From: Ligilactobacillus salitolerans
GTDB lineage: Bacteria > Bacillota > Bacilli > Lactobacillales > Lactobacillaceae
NCBI RefSeq assembly: GCF_003864415.1
Contig: NZ_BFFP01000012.1
Coordinates: 1-55,795 of the forward strand
Length of the DNA: 55,795 nt
Direction of reading: 5' to 3'
In this document: positions 35,615 to 44,835 of the stretch, in pieces
How positions within the stretch are numbered: position 1 is the stretch's first letter
Layout: every line of letters starts with the position of its first letter
Notes under the pieces: generated by a model
What the model was told of the DNA's origin: nothing
Database searches by the model: none
The model's input: the letters and a program-made list of their open reading frames with translations, nothing else
Made by a program: the position numbers and the translations under genes

Positions 35615-35662
35615 CAATAAAGCGTCACCGCTAACAAAAATAACGTTGGCAGTGACGCTTTA
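35615..35662. terminator. Bidirectional terminator-like hairpin after nnrD
   Basis: AATAAAGCGTCAC pairs with GTGACGCTTTATT, 13 perfect pairs with a long loop, between convergent nnrD and the 136-residue gene. Confidence 0.7.
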
Positions 35663-35678
35663 TTCATCATAATTTAAC

Positions 35679-36089
35679 TTATCTAGCATTGACCCCATAG
35701 ATATAGGCAACGTAACAGGCAAAGTCACCAAAACGTTTGCGAGCACGAACGCTATCAAGCCTCAGTTGATCGAACCATTCTGCAGGCAAACCTTGTTTAT
35801 CAAAGATCCGTTTCAATAATGTCAACTGGTAAATCACCGCATCATGTTCATTGGTCCGCCGATCATCGATTGCTGCTTTTTCCTGGCTCGATAGCAGCAG
35901 CCAAGTGCCGCGGGTCCCCGCGTAAGTCACAGCGACTTTGACAAATTCATCCCATAATTCCTGCGTTTCTTGTCCAGCAATCTCGACCAGTCCCGTTAGC
36001 TCGGAATAAATTTCCTCCGCTTCTGCGAATGTGAGTGCGCCTGATTTCTTTTCAAAAGAATTGTATGTGTAGAAATTCAAAGTAAACAC
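35679..36089 (-). CDS. Hypothetical protein beside the silent hsdS cassette
   Basis: 136 residues, mixed helical, no membrane segment or signal. It contains two Cys-free halves and an Arg-rich segment LRLDSVRARKRFGDFACYVAYIYG. GGAGG precedes the GTG at 36089 by only 3 bases, so a TTG at 36080 is an alternative start. I do not recognise the family. Its upstream region overlaps the hsdS cassette, so its expression could depend on the orientation of that DNA. Confidence 0.65.
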   Translation of the reverse strand: MFTLNFYTYNSFEKKSGALTFAEAEEIYSELTGLVEIAGQETQELWDEFVKVAVTYAGTRGTWLLLSSQEKAAIDDRRTNEHDAVIYQLTLLKRIFDKQGLPAEWFDQLRLDSVRARKRFGDFACYVAYIYGVNAR

Positions 36090-36114
36090 CGACCTCCATT
36101 ATTAATCTCATATC

Positions 36115-36696
36115 GTGCTAATCTTTACCCAGCTTACCTTAAATGGTGGAGAATTTGCAAACACTTGGGAACAGCGTAAGTTGGGTGCTTTCACAGACTC
36201 TTTTTCTGGTGGAACTCCGACCGCGGGAAAAGCTGAATACTATGGCGGTGAAATTCCGTTTATCCGTTCGGGTGAAATCTCATCAGATTCAACAGAGCTT
36301 TTTATCACAGATGCTGGGTTAAATAACTCGTCAGCAAAGATGGTAGGGATCGGTGATATTCTTTATGCTCTATATGGCGCAACCAGTGGTGAAACGAGTA
36401 TTTCAAGAATTAACGGGGCAATTAACCAAGCTATACTAGCTATCCGTCCAACTAAAGGTGACGACCCTTACATGATTGTTCAATGGCTAAAAAAACAAAA
36501 AGAAACCATCATCTCAACTTATCTACAAGGTGGCCAAGGGAATTTATCCGGCTCAATTGTTAAAGACTTGCTGATAACTTTGCCAAAAAACAAAGACGAG
36601 CAAGCTAAAGTGGGTTCGCTTTTCAAACAACTTGACCAAACTATCGCTCTTCATCAGCGTCAGCCTTTTTACGCCGTTTTAACTCAAACCAGATAA
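36115..36696 (+). pseudogene. hsdS: Silent hsdS cassette (one target-recognition domain)
   Basis: 193 codons covering one half of a type I specificity subunit: TWEQRKLGAF leads into a target-recognition domain (FSGGTPTAGKAEYYGGEIPF) and the conserved helix region DEQAKVGSLFKQLDQTIALHQR. Homology starts near 36155; there is no proper N-terminus, binding site or second TRD, so it is a storage cassette rather than a working gene. It lies inverted relative to hsdS. A 22-base identical arm (36164-36185) matches hsdS at 42027-42048 in inverse orientation. Its end overlaps the recombinase gene tail to tail. Confidence 0.88.
36164..36185 (+). repeat. Inverted-repeat arm shared with hsdS (cassette side)
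   Basis: 22 bases coding for the TWEQRKLG junction, identical to the reverse complement of 42027-42048; an 18-base version recurs at 41456-41473 before the second TRD. A likely crossover site for the adjacent tyrosine recombinase. Confidence 0.85.
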
Positions 36697-37611
36697 GGAT
36701 CTCATAACTAAATCAATGTCTTGATTTTCCAGTTCTTGAATAATATGCAAATACGTTTTCTGAGTTGTAGTCATACTCGCATGCCCCAATCTTCGAGCCA
36801 CACTAGCAATTGATACCCCCGCAAATAACAGTAATGAAGCATGGGTATGGCGAAGTCCATGAATCGAAATGGTTGGAACTTTTGCCTTCTTACATGCCCT
36901 TTCCAGCACTCCATTCACGGTCGAATTATAAACTTTCTGGCCTTCATCCACAAAAATAGGCTGATTTTCCGATAATCCCTTAATCATTTGCGAAAACTGA
37001 ATCACGGTCTGCCAATCGAGTTGAATTTTCCTAACTGAAGACTGATTTTTTGTTGGCAAAAATCCACCCTGCCCTTTATAATCCCAAGTTTTATTGACAA
37101 TCACCATTTGATGGGAAAAATCAAAATCTTTAGGAGTTAAAGCTAGAGCTTCCGAAAATCTCATTCCAGTTTTAGCCACCAAAAGAATGAACCAGTTCCA
37201 ATCAAGTTGTTCACCCAGTTCTAAGTTCATCAACATCGTATGCAATTCATACTGATTCAGGTATTTCGGTTTCTTCTCCCGAGGTGTTTTCCCTTTAATA
37301 ATAGCTTTTCTAGTTGGATCACGCGCAATCAATCCTTCGTCAACTGCGTCAAGGATCGCCCCTTTGAGCTGATGATGAAAATCCATGGTCGTTTGTCTTT
37401 CATGTTCTTCTGCATAAGAATTAAGCAATTCTTGGTAGTTGATCCGATTAAGTTCCACAACCTTTAATTGCGGGACCAGTTTCACTAACCATTGATATGC
37501 CATCAGATATTTAGCCATCGTGACTGGTCGGATGGCTCCTTCCTTATAAACTGTGATCCACCGCTGATAGTATGCGTGAAAAAGCTCATCTTGTTTCTTT
37601 GAATCTACCAT
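36679..37611 (-). CDS. Tyrosine recombinase of the hsdS-shuffling locus
   Basis: 310 residues. An N-terminal core-binding domain (about 10-100) precedes the catalytic domain with Arg in TGMRFSEAL (about 160), HGLRHTHAS (about 253-261), GHAS and the nucleophile Tyr in TYLHI (about 292). Similar recombinases next to hsdS genes in streptococci and lactobacilli invert target-recognition domains. The stop overlaps the silent cassette by 18 bases. AGGAGG lies a few bases upstream of the ATG. Confidence 0.92.
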   Translation of the reverse strand: MVDSKKQDELFHAYYQRWITVYKEGAIRPVTMAKYLMAYQWLVKLVPQLKVVELNRINYQELLNSYAEEHERQTTMDFHHQLKGAILDAVDEGLIARDPTRKAIIKGKTPREKKPKYLNQYELHTMLMNLELGEQLDWNWFILLVAKTGMRFSEALALTPKDFDFSHQMVIVNKTWDYKGQGGFLPTKNQSSVRKIQLDWQTVIQFSQMIKGLSENQPIFVDEGQKVYNSTVNGVLERACKKAKVPTISIHGLRHTHASLLLFAGVSIASVARRLGHASMTTTQKTYLHIIQELENQDIDLVMRSLSGLS

Positions 37612-37740
37612 AACATATCCTCCTGCTATGTCGGCTGACGCTCATGAAGGATTTTAAGTTTGGTCAATCTGTTGCTTTGCCCTTGCCTCAGATTTTACCA
37701 AGCTTCTTTAAATGTTCAAAACTTACTGTTCCACTGCAGT

Positions 37741-37766
37741 AAAAAATGCTAGGGTCTCCCCTAACC
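37741..37766 (-). terminator. Terminator after hsdR
   Basis: Minus-strand GTTAGGG-GAGA-CCCTAGC followed by ATTTTTT, just past the hsdR stop. Confidence 0.8.
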
Positions 37767-37773
37767 TTAAAAG

Positions 37774-40700
37774 TTAATTATACCTTTGCTTAACATCCAA
37801 CATCCATTGAGCTAGATCCCCTGTTAGTTTAATCGTATGCATTAGCTGATTACCAGCTGATTTATCCTTGGCCTTGCCAAAATCAGCTCTAGTTGTAATT
37901 TCATCAATGTATGGAACCACATCAGGTTCTCCAATCGAAAATGCTGTCACTGATTTTTGCAATAGATCCGCATCAATCCCACGTTCAGCAGCAAAGTGAT
38001 CGACCTGTTCTTTCTCCAAACTTTGTTTCCACAGATCATATGCTTCATCAAAGTTAACGTCCGCCGATAAATTTCCTGGAACTAGTTCTTCCTTGACAAA
38101 TCTAAGCAGCAACTTAGCTTGAATATCTTGCCCCATATTACTCAATTCCTGAATTTGCTCATAAATGATTCGCAAAGTTTCGTCATCAACTGTCTGAACC
38201 TTGCCTGTGGTATCGACCTTTTGACCGATCAATTTTAAAATATGTGCGGCATCGATCACCTGTGAACCAGAAACTTGCGTCTTGCCTGCCAAATCTCTGA
38301 CCTGGACAATTTTTATGTCGATCGGCTCTCGTGGAAAGAGGTTTTTGTACGCACCGATATATTGCATCCACAGGTGCTCACTCATTCCAAATGTCTCATC
38401 GACCCATTTAAACTCATAGTATTGCTCAACAATATTAGCTTGACTTGACGCGTCCTTAAAGGCTGCTTCAAACCCTTTCTTGGCTTCTTCATCATCTTTA
38501 ATTTCCTGCCAACGAGTCGGATCAGTCAGAGTTTGACGCAATTCATCAAAAGCAATTTTTAGTTTCTTGACTGCATTTTCATAAACATCAACAATGGCGG
38601 GATTATTCTTTCCACCACTGCCATATAATGTTAAAGCCTGATCAACGGTTGCTTCAGTGACCTTGGGCAATTGAAAATTGATGATTGTGCCAAATTCCTT
38701 GGATGCACCAAAAACACGATTGGTCCTCGAATAAGCTTGAATCAAGCCTTGCAATTCCAGCGAGCGGTCAACATACAAGGTATTCAGGCGCTTCGAATCA
38801 TAGCCCGTCAACAGCTGATCAGCAACGATCACTAAATCAATATTTTTCGGATTCCTTCCGCTGCCGCCCTTCTTGGCTCTTTCGGTCAGATCCTCGAAAT
38901 AGGCACTTTCACCATGCTGCTGGTTTCCTGCTTCAAAGTGGATCCCAGTGAATTCGCCATAATCGGTAAACATTTCTTTGACGACTTTAGTCGCAACGTT
39001 GTCTGGATCATTTTCATTGCCAAAGCTAAAGGTCATCGCAATGTTGATTTTCTCGTCTCTATCAGCCATCTGCCGTTTGAATTCTTTATAGTAGGCAATC
39101 ACACGTTCCTTATAGGCAACAGTCAAAATACCATTAAATTGCCTAGCTTGCGACTGGCTTTCCCACTGATTTAAAATGTCAGTCACGACTCGTGGAATAT
39201 GTGTCTCATCCTGATAGACCAATAAATCATCTTTAACGGCTGCTTGTTCGACTTCCAAATTAGACAATTGCTGGACCTTGCGTTCAATTTCACGCTTACC
39301 CTTTTCTGGGTGTTCCTCTTCTTGCTTTTCGATCAATTTGTCCCGCAAATCATCATAACTTTTAAACTCACCTGTATTTACGTAATCAACATGAAAGCCA
39401 AGTACATTTCCATCAGCGATTGCTTCTTCGATTGTATAGCGGTGCAATTCCGGTCCAAAAAGTTTAGTTGTGGTATTAATGACCTCACTCTTAGCGTTAA
39501 CTTTACCCTTAACCTTATTTTCGTCAAACAATGGTGTCCCAGTAAAGCCGAAGAACAGCCCATATTTTCTGAAGTAATGCTTAATATCTCCCATCATCTG
39601 CCCCATCGTTGTTCGATGTGCTTCGTCGATAATGAAAATCAGCTTTTGATCAGCCAAGCTGTAGTCATGATTTTCAACCATCTCTTTCACTAATGAATTC
39701 AGTTTAAAAGTTGTGGTCACAACGATTCCTGATTTACTTTGCCTAAGGCGTTTCTTAAGCTGGTTAGTTGAAGAAGTATCGTCAACATCAACCGCCTCAT
39801 ACTTTGAATAGTTTTTAAAGCTATCAGATGTATTACTGTCTAATTCACGCCGATCCACCAAGAAGACCACCTTGCCAAAACTCAGGCGCGTGGATAAGAA
39901 TAAGGCAGTTTTAAAACTAGTAATTGTCTTGCCAGAGCCCGTCGTATGCCAAATAAATCCCCCATGCGCTATACCGCTGTCGACATCACGACCTTTTGAT
40001 GCTGCTTCGATTGCTTGCAAGGCATAGACTTGGTATGGCCGCATTAACATGTGGCGTTGATTTTCTGGATCCTTAGCCTCATCGATTACCAAATAATCTC
40101 CCACCATCTGGTGAGCCATGGGGATCTTAAGTAAAGTCTGGGTAATTTCGCGCCAATCATTAATAGGACGATTCTGTTTATCAGCCCAGTGGAACACAAA
40201 ACTGGGATTGAAATCATCAATCGACTTAGGTGTCGCAAAATAACGCGTATCAACTTCTGAAGAAAGGACCATCATTTGCGAGAAAGCCATGAAGTTATTC
40301 GAGTATTCGCCATCACGATAATAACGTTGAAACTGCCCAAATGCTTCCTCTAAATTCTTATCGGTTCTTTTCTGTTCGATGTTGATCAGAGGTAGCCCAT
40401 TGATCAACAAAACAATATCAAAGCGATTACCATGGTCAGTTTTAACTTCACGGGCAATTTGATAAGTTGAATCTCCTGCGTGGACCTCTGCTTTTTTAAA
40501 AATTGTCAACGTGATTTGTTCTCGGGTAACTTCTAACCCACTATCACGAAAAATTCCATCGATTTTACCCGTTGATTCCTCAATTGAAAGCATTTTGGCA
40601 GCTTCGTAACTATTACTGATTTGCCTGACTCGCATCATAACTTGATCAAATTCAGCATCAGTCAGTGCCTGACCTTCAAGCTGATCAGCATTGATCCTAT

Positions 40701-40857
40701 TCAGCTGGACACGCCAATTATTGATCAAATCATCAACTGAGACCTCATGGAGGTTCCCATTCAAGGCTTCAGGCGCGACCCAATCATGTTTAGTCAGCTC
40801 CTGGACAAAATTCTCCTGAAAAGTACTTTCGGCTGCATCTTTAACAACATTACTCAA
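37774..40857 (-). CDS. hsdR: Type I restriction enzyme, R (motor/nuclease) subunit
   Basis: 1027 residues. The N-terminal PD-(D/E)xK nuclease region has FDIVLLINGLPLINIEQKR (about 145-165). The SF2 translocase has Walker A TTGSGKTITS (about 306-315) and DEAH in FIIDEAHRTT (about 412), then helicase domain 2 with TGYDSKRLNTLYVDR. A C-terminal helical region contacts HsdM/S. TTG start with AAGGGGG 9 bases upstream. It is a complete, apparently intact subunit, downstream of hsdM-hsdS on the same strand. Confidence 0.95.
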   Translation of the reverse strand: MSNVVKDAAESTFQENFVQELTKHDWVAPEALNGNLHEVSVDDLINNWRVQLNRINADQLEGQALTDAEFDQVMMRVRQISNSYEAAKMLSIEESTGKIDGIFRDSGLEVTREQITLTIFKKAEVHAGDSTYQIAREVKTDHGNRFDIVLLINGLPLINIEQKRTDKNLEEAFGQFQRYYRDGEYSNNFMAFSQMMVLSSEVDTRYFATPKSIDDFNPSFVFHWADKQNRPINDWREITQTLLKIPMAHQMVGDYLVIDEAKDPENQRHMLMRPYQVYALQAIEAASKGRDVDSGIAHGGFIWHTTGSGKTITSFKTALFLSTRLSFGKVVFLVDRRELDSNTSDSFKNYSKYEAVDVDDTSSTNQLKKRLRQSKSGIVVTTTFKLNSLVKEMVENHDYSLADQKLIFIIDEAHRTTMGQMMGDIKHYFRKYGLFFGFTGTPLFDENKVKGKVNAKSEVINTTTKLFGPELHRYTIEEAIADGNVLGFHVDYVNTGEFKSYDDLRDKLIEKQEEEHPEKGKREIERKVQQLSNLEVEQAAVKDDLLVYQDETHIPRVVTDILNQWESQSQARQFNGILTVAYKERVIAYYKEFKRQMADRDEKINIAMTFSFGNENDPDNVATKVVKEMFTDYGEFTGIHFEAGNQQHGESAYFEDLTERAKKGGSGRNPKNIDLVIVADQLLTGYDSKRLNTLYVDRSLELQGLIQAYSRTNRVFGASKEFGTIINFQLPKVTEATVDQALTLYGSGGKNNPAIVDVYENAVKKLKIAFDELRQTLTDPTRWQEIKDDEEAKKGFEAAFKDASSQANIVEQYYEFKWVDETFGMSEHLWMQYIGAYKNLFPREPIDIKIVQVRDLAGKTQVSGSQVIDAAHILKLIGQKVDTTGKVQTVDDETLRIIYEQIQELSNMGQDIQAKLLLRFVKEELVPGNLSADVNFDEAYDLWKQSLEKEQVDHFAAERGIDADLLQKSVTAFSIGEPDVVPYIDEITTRADFGKAKDKSAGNQLMHTIKLTGDLAQWMLDVKQRYN

Positions 40858-40906
40858 TACAAATGCCCCCTTTTACAAATTCCTACATGTTGCACTTACG
40901 CACAAA

Positions 40907-42109
40907 TTAAACGAACATCTCATTTAGATAGGCTTGCTTCAAATTTTTCAGCTTATCCAGCTTACGTTGATGAAGGGTGATAAGGTGATCAAGGTTAGAA
41001 AAAAGTTTTCCAATCTTTTCTTGTTCCTCCAAATTATTTGGAACCATCAATTTTTTCTCCAAAAATTCCTTCTTAGTAATTCCTTTTATAGATGTGCCTT
41101 GAACAGCATTTGAGTCTCTTTGTAGTTTTTTGTAAAGAATATAGACTGCAAATAGCCTATTAACTTTGAGATTACTTAAAGATAGAAAATCCTGGCTGGT
41201 TGTGTATTCAAAAGGGACGATAGCTAATTTTCCGACTCCGACTCGAGTAACAATCGCTATTGAATTAGCAGGGATTAATTTTGTAGCTGATTTTTTTACA
41301 GCACTTTTTGAAATATATTTTTGAGGATGAACATTTAACACACTACCTTCCACAACATCTTTGGATTGGATCCATGGGATATTTCCATTCCAAAAATCCT
41401 TAGTAGAAGTTTTAGGAGTACCTCCTCCGAAAGTGTTTTCCGATATTTCTGACGCCTTACGCTGTTCCCAAGGACCAGTAAATCCTGGAAATCTGCGTTT
41501 AGGCTCACGCTCTCCTTCAGCGGGAAACATTTCTGATAAATACGCCGATTTTAAATTTTTTAGTTTATCAAGCTTACGTTGATGAAGGGTGATAAGGTGA
41601 TCAAGGTGAGTAAAAAGATCGCCAATTTTCTGTTGTTCTAATTCACTAGGAACACAGATATCCGCTTGCTTAATCTCACTTGAGTTAATGCTTTCAAATG
41701 TTGATCCTGTACTGTATCGAGACCAGTAGCCTGTTGATTTCATTTTTATCAATTGCTGATAGATAAAATCATTTCCTTTTATACTTGCTACACCCCGACC
41801 AATTACTGCACTATAATCAGTTTTCCCAACATCACCTACTGGAGCGCGCACACTCAAGATTAAATCGCCTTTTTCAACTTGTTTTGTTACTTGTGTAGTC
41901 CATACCCTCGGAACAACTCTTCCCTCTTTCATATCAGCGTTACCTTGAACTAAAATATGGTCTCGAGGATTATCAGTGTAATTTTTAGAGTTGGGTGACT
42001 GTCCCATGGTAATTAGAACTTCTTCTCCCAACTTACGCTGTTCCCAAGGATCAGCGTTTTGGAACTCTTTGAAGCGGCGAATTGGCACATTTCTTTGTTC
42101 TTCGATCAT
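40907..42109 (-). CDS. hsdS: Type I restriction enzyme, S (specificity) subunit
   Basis: 400 residues with two target-recognition domains, each introduced by a WEQRK motif (residues about 19 and 212) and each ended by the helical spacer ITLHQRKLDKLKNLK. The start ATG overlaps the hsdM stop (ATGA), a translational coupling. It sets the DNA sequence recognised by the complex. Repeats at the WEQRK junctions and the LHQRK spacers match the silent cassette or each other, so the gene is expected to exchange domains. Confidence 0.95.
   Translation of the reverse strand: MIEEQRNVPIRRFKEFQNADPWEQRKLGEEVLITMGQSPNSKNYTDNPRDHILVQGNADMKEGRVVPRVWTTQVTKQVEKGDLILSVRAPVGDVGKTDYSAVIGRGVASIKGNDFIYQQLIKMKSTGYWSRYSTGSTFESINSSEIKQADICVPSELEQQKIGDLFTHLDHLITLHQRKLDKLKNLKSAYLSEMFPAEGEREPKRRFPGFTGPWEQRKASEISENTFGGGTPKTSTKDFWNGNIPWIQSKDVVEGSVLNVHPQKYISKSAVKKSATKLIPANSIAIVTRVGVGKLAIVPFEYTTSQDFLSLSNLKVNRLFAVYILYKKLQRDSNAVQGTSIKGITKKEFLEKKLMVPNNLEEQEKIGKLFSNLDHLITLHQRKLDKLKNLKQAYLNEMFV
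40959..40995 (-). repeat. Internal direct repeat of hsdS, distal copy
   Basis: 37 bases identical to 41571-41607, coding the end of the second spacer (LDHLITLHQRKL). Suitable for domain exchange or deletion. Confidence 0.85.
41571..41607 (-). repeat. Internal direct repeat of hsdS, proximal copy
   Basis: 37 bases identical to 40959-40995, at the end of the first TRD. Confidence 0.85.
42027..42048 (-). repeat. Inverted-repeat arm shared with the silent cassette (hsdS side)
   Basis: 22 bases at the first WEQRKLG junction, the reverse complement of 36164-36185. Confidence 0.85.
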
Positions 42110-44691
42110 TTTCTCACCACCAACTCTGCTAATAAATCATTGAATTCGTTTTCAGCATCTTGGATTTCTGTATCTAGAGAATTCAAAGTGGATGAGTAAC
42201 GTTCCTGAAGCTCACCCAAAGTTTGCAATTCCTGTTTGAGTGGCTCGCTCACTAAGCTGACCATCTTATCATTGACCTGGCTGAACCACTTTTCAAAGAC
42301 CAGTTGATCAATTTCCTCATCGGTGAGATTTTTGATTCGTTGGTAAACTGCATCGTCTAAATCACTTTGTCCAGTTTTAATTTTCTTATTAAGAGCTGTT
42401 TTCTTGTTAGTTAAGCTAGAAACTTTTTTCAAAAGATCGTATTCAATGGAGCCCTTGGTTGCTTCCTTCAGCTCGGCCTTGATCTTCTGATTCTCAAAAG
42501 AGTCTTGTGGTTCGTCTTCTTTATTTTTCTTAACTGCGTCAAACAAAGCATTATATTCATCGCTATCTTCAACCCTTGCTGCTTCAACCAGTTCACTGAG
42601 CTCCCCATCAATCGAAGCAACTCCATTATTTAAATCTTCAATTTGTTGAACTTGGTCTGCATACAAATGCTTGGCAATCAATTCATTCAGGACAATGGCA
42701 CCGATCCAACCAGCAGGTTCTTGATGTTTTTTGTCTCCAGTCCCTTTAGTCACCATTTGCTGCTCACGGGTCCGACCAGCTTGGTAGAAACCTAACACAG
42801 CAATTAACTCTAGGTCATGAACTAAAACGTCTTTCCAGATTTCGGCAATCACCTGGTAGCCGGCATACACATCAACGTCAGCAAATTCACCTAACAAGTT
42901 TTTGATCTCAGTTAACATTTCAAGCTTCAAATCTTTTAATTCAGTTTCTTTGTCCACTTGAGTCAGCTTCTGCCAATATTTGCCCACATAGGCTCTGATT
43001 TTTTCAGCAAGTTGTGCCTCTTTATCCTGCACGCGTTGATCAGCTAGAATTTCAGCTGACAGTTCGCTCAAAGACCTGTTCAGCTCAGCATACCCTGGAC
43101 GAATTTCTGTCAAGGACCGTTCCAAGATGTCTTTGACCACTGAATTCAAAACTTTCAATGCTTGAATATTTTTCAGTGGAATTCCGCCCAACAAATGCGC
43201 GTCAACATCTTGTGGGATTTCAGCATCTGCTGCTTCCACGTAACGAGGAATATTCAAGTTATACTCGTTTTCGATAATTTCCTTACGAGTTGCCAGATGA
43301 CTGTAACCTGGTGTCTCGACTTTTTCAGCGAAGGTATCCACAATTTGGGCGATATCTTTTTCACGTAACACGTTTTGCTTGCCGACTTTGATGAAATTAT
43401 TAGAAGAATCGATCACTGTCAATGGTGCCGATAATTCACGATTTTTCTTCAAAATCATGACACAGACTGGAATGCCAGTATTGGTAAATAAATTGCTAGG
43501 CAAACCAATGATAGCGTCAATGTAATTTTTCTCTAACAAGCGTTTGCGGATCTCGCCTTCAGTCCCGCCACGGAAAAGCACCCCATGAGGCAAAACGATT
43601 GCCATCGTACCCTCTGGTCCCAAGTGGTATAAGCCATGCAAAAGATAGGCAAAGTCTCCCTTGGCATCCGGAGGCAAAACTCCAAAATCAGCAAAACGTG
43701 GATCACTGACTTTTAAAGGCTTATCTTCACGCTTGTTCCATTTTTTGTCTGAATATGGCGGATTCATGACCACAGCATCGAATTGAACACCCTCATCCGG
43801 TCGCTTAGGATCTTCAGGCCAATCTTGCGCCAAAGTATTAGCATTTCTTATATCCATCTTATCTGGACGAACACCATGTAGCAGCAAGTTCATCCGGGTC
43901 AAATTATAGGTTTCTGTGATGTACTCTTGGCCATAGTAATGCAGGTCTTTTTGCTCATTTTTGTTTAAATGCTTCCCAACTGTCAACAGCAACGATCCTG
44001 AACCGACCGTTGGATCATAGACCGATTTGATTTGAGAAGATTTGACCACGATTTGAGCCAAAACTTCACTGACTTGATGCGGGGTATAGAATTCTCCTGC
44101 CTTCTTACCGGCATCAGAGGCAAATTGGCCAATCAAATATTCATAGGCATCCCCTAAAATGTCGCTTTCTTGCAGGTCAACCATGTTTAAATCAGCAAAG
44201 AGGTAGATCAGGTCCTTGATATTGCGACTCCGTTTGTTAAGATCACTGCCGAGCGCGGAATCTGTCATGTTGATGATAGAAGACGAAAAAAGGCCCTTAA
44301 AGTCATTCGCATCACCTTTGACTGCGATATTTCTTTCAAACGCATTCAAACTATCCATCACTTTTTGAAGTTCAAAGTCACCATTGCGAATATCTTTGAC
44401 CCAAGTCTGATACAAGTGCTCCGGTAAAACATAATAGCCTAAAACTGTCTGGATCATCTTTGTCAGCTGGTCACCAATTTGCTCATAAGCATCCGCATAC
44501 TCTTGCACTAAATCGGCACCGCTATCCAGCTTGGCAGTATTTTTAAAGGTTTGCAGTGTTTTATCACTTAAAAACTTATAAAACATCAACCCCAGCATAT
44601 AATCTTTGTAGCGGCTGGCATCCATCGAGCCCCGCAGATCATTGGCTCCATCCCATAAACGTCGTTTTATTTCTTCTGATGTTGTAACCAC
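42106..44691 (-). CDS. hsdM: Type I restriction enzyme, M (methyltransferase) subunit, long form
   Basis: 861 residues, GTG start with GGAGGG 6-7 bases upstream. An N-terminal HsdM domain (DASRYKDYMLGLMFYKFLSD) precedes an N6-adenine methyltransferase with SAM motif DPTVGSGSLLL (about 220) and catalytic NPPYSDKKW (about 310). Typical HsdM is 500-550 residues; here 300 or more extra C-terminal residues are charged and helical with coiled-coil character. Overlaps hsdS by four bases. It methylates adenine in both strands of the HsdS target. Confidence 0.94.
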   Translation of the reverse strand: MVTTSEEIKRRLWDGANDLRGSMDASRYKDYMLGLMFYKFLSDKTLQTFKNTAKLDSGADLVQEYADAYEQIGDQLTKMIQTVLGYYVLPEHLYQTWVKDIRNGDFELQKVMDSLNAFERNIAVKGDANDFKGLFSSSIINMTDSALGSDLNKRSRNIKDLIYLFADLNMVDLQESDILGDAYEYLIGQFASDAGKKAGEFYTPHQVSEVLAQIVVKSSQIKSVYDPTVGSGSLLLTVGKHLNKNEQKDLHYYGQEYITETYNLTRMNLLLHGVRPDKMDIRNANTLAQDWPEDPKRPDEGVQFDAVVMNPPYSDKKWNKREDKPLKVSDPRFADFGVLPPDAKGDFAYLLHGLYHLGPEGTMAIVLPHGVLFRGGTEGEIRKRLLEKNYIDAIIGLPSNLFTNTGIPVCVMILKKNRELSAPLTVIDSSNNFIKVGKQNVLREKDIAQIVDTFAEKVETPGYSHLATRKEIIENEYNLNIPRYVEAADAEIPQDVDAHLLGGIPLKNIQALKVLNSVVKDILERSLTEIRPGYAELNRSLSELSAEILADQRVQDKEAQLAEKIRAYVGKYWQKLTQVDKETELKDLKLEMLTEIKNLLGEFADVDVYAGYQVIAEIWKDVLVHDLELIAVLGFYQAGRTREQQMVTKGTGDKKHQEPAGWIGAIVLNELIAKHLYADQVQQIEDLNNGVASIDGELSELVEAARVEDSDEYNALFDAVKKNKEDEPQDSFENQKIKAELKEATKGSIEYDLLKKVSSLTNKKTALNKKIKTGQSDLDDAVYQRIKNLTDEEIDQLVFEKWFSQVNDKMVSLVSEPLKQELQTLGELQERYSSTLNSLDTEIQDAENEFNDLLAELVVRK

Positions 44692-44791
44692 GATTGTCCC
44701 TCCATAAACTCTATGTCTTACTTTGATTCCAAAAAAAGCTGGTAATCGTTTTAATTATAGCATTTTGCTATCTGGTGCTGAATAATTTTGC

Positions 44792-44821
44792 GAAAAAATA
44801 AAGCCCTTGTGCACAAGAGCT
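44792..44821 (-). terminator. Terminator after the flippase gene
   Basis: Minus-strand near-perfect palindrome AGCTCTTGTGCACAAGGGCT followed by TTATTTTTT. Confidence 0.7.
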
Positions 44822-44835
44822 TCACCGTTCATTTT

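Noticed and set aside
39244-39693. 149-codon plus-strand ORF inside hsdR
   Set aside because: It is antisense to conserved helicase motifs of hsdR, has no binding site and reads like a shadow frame.
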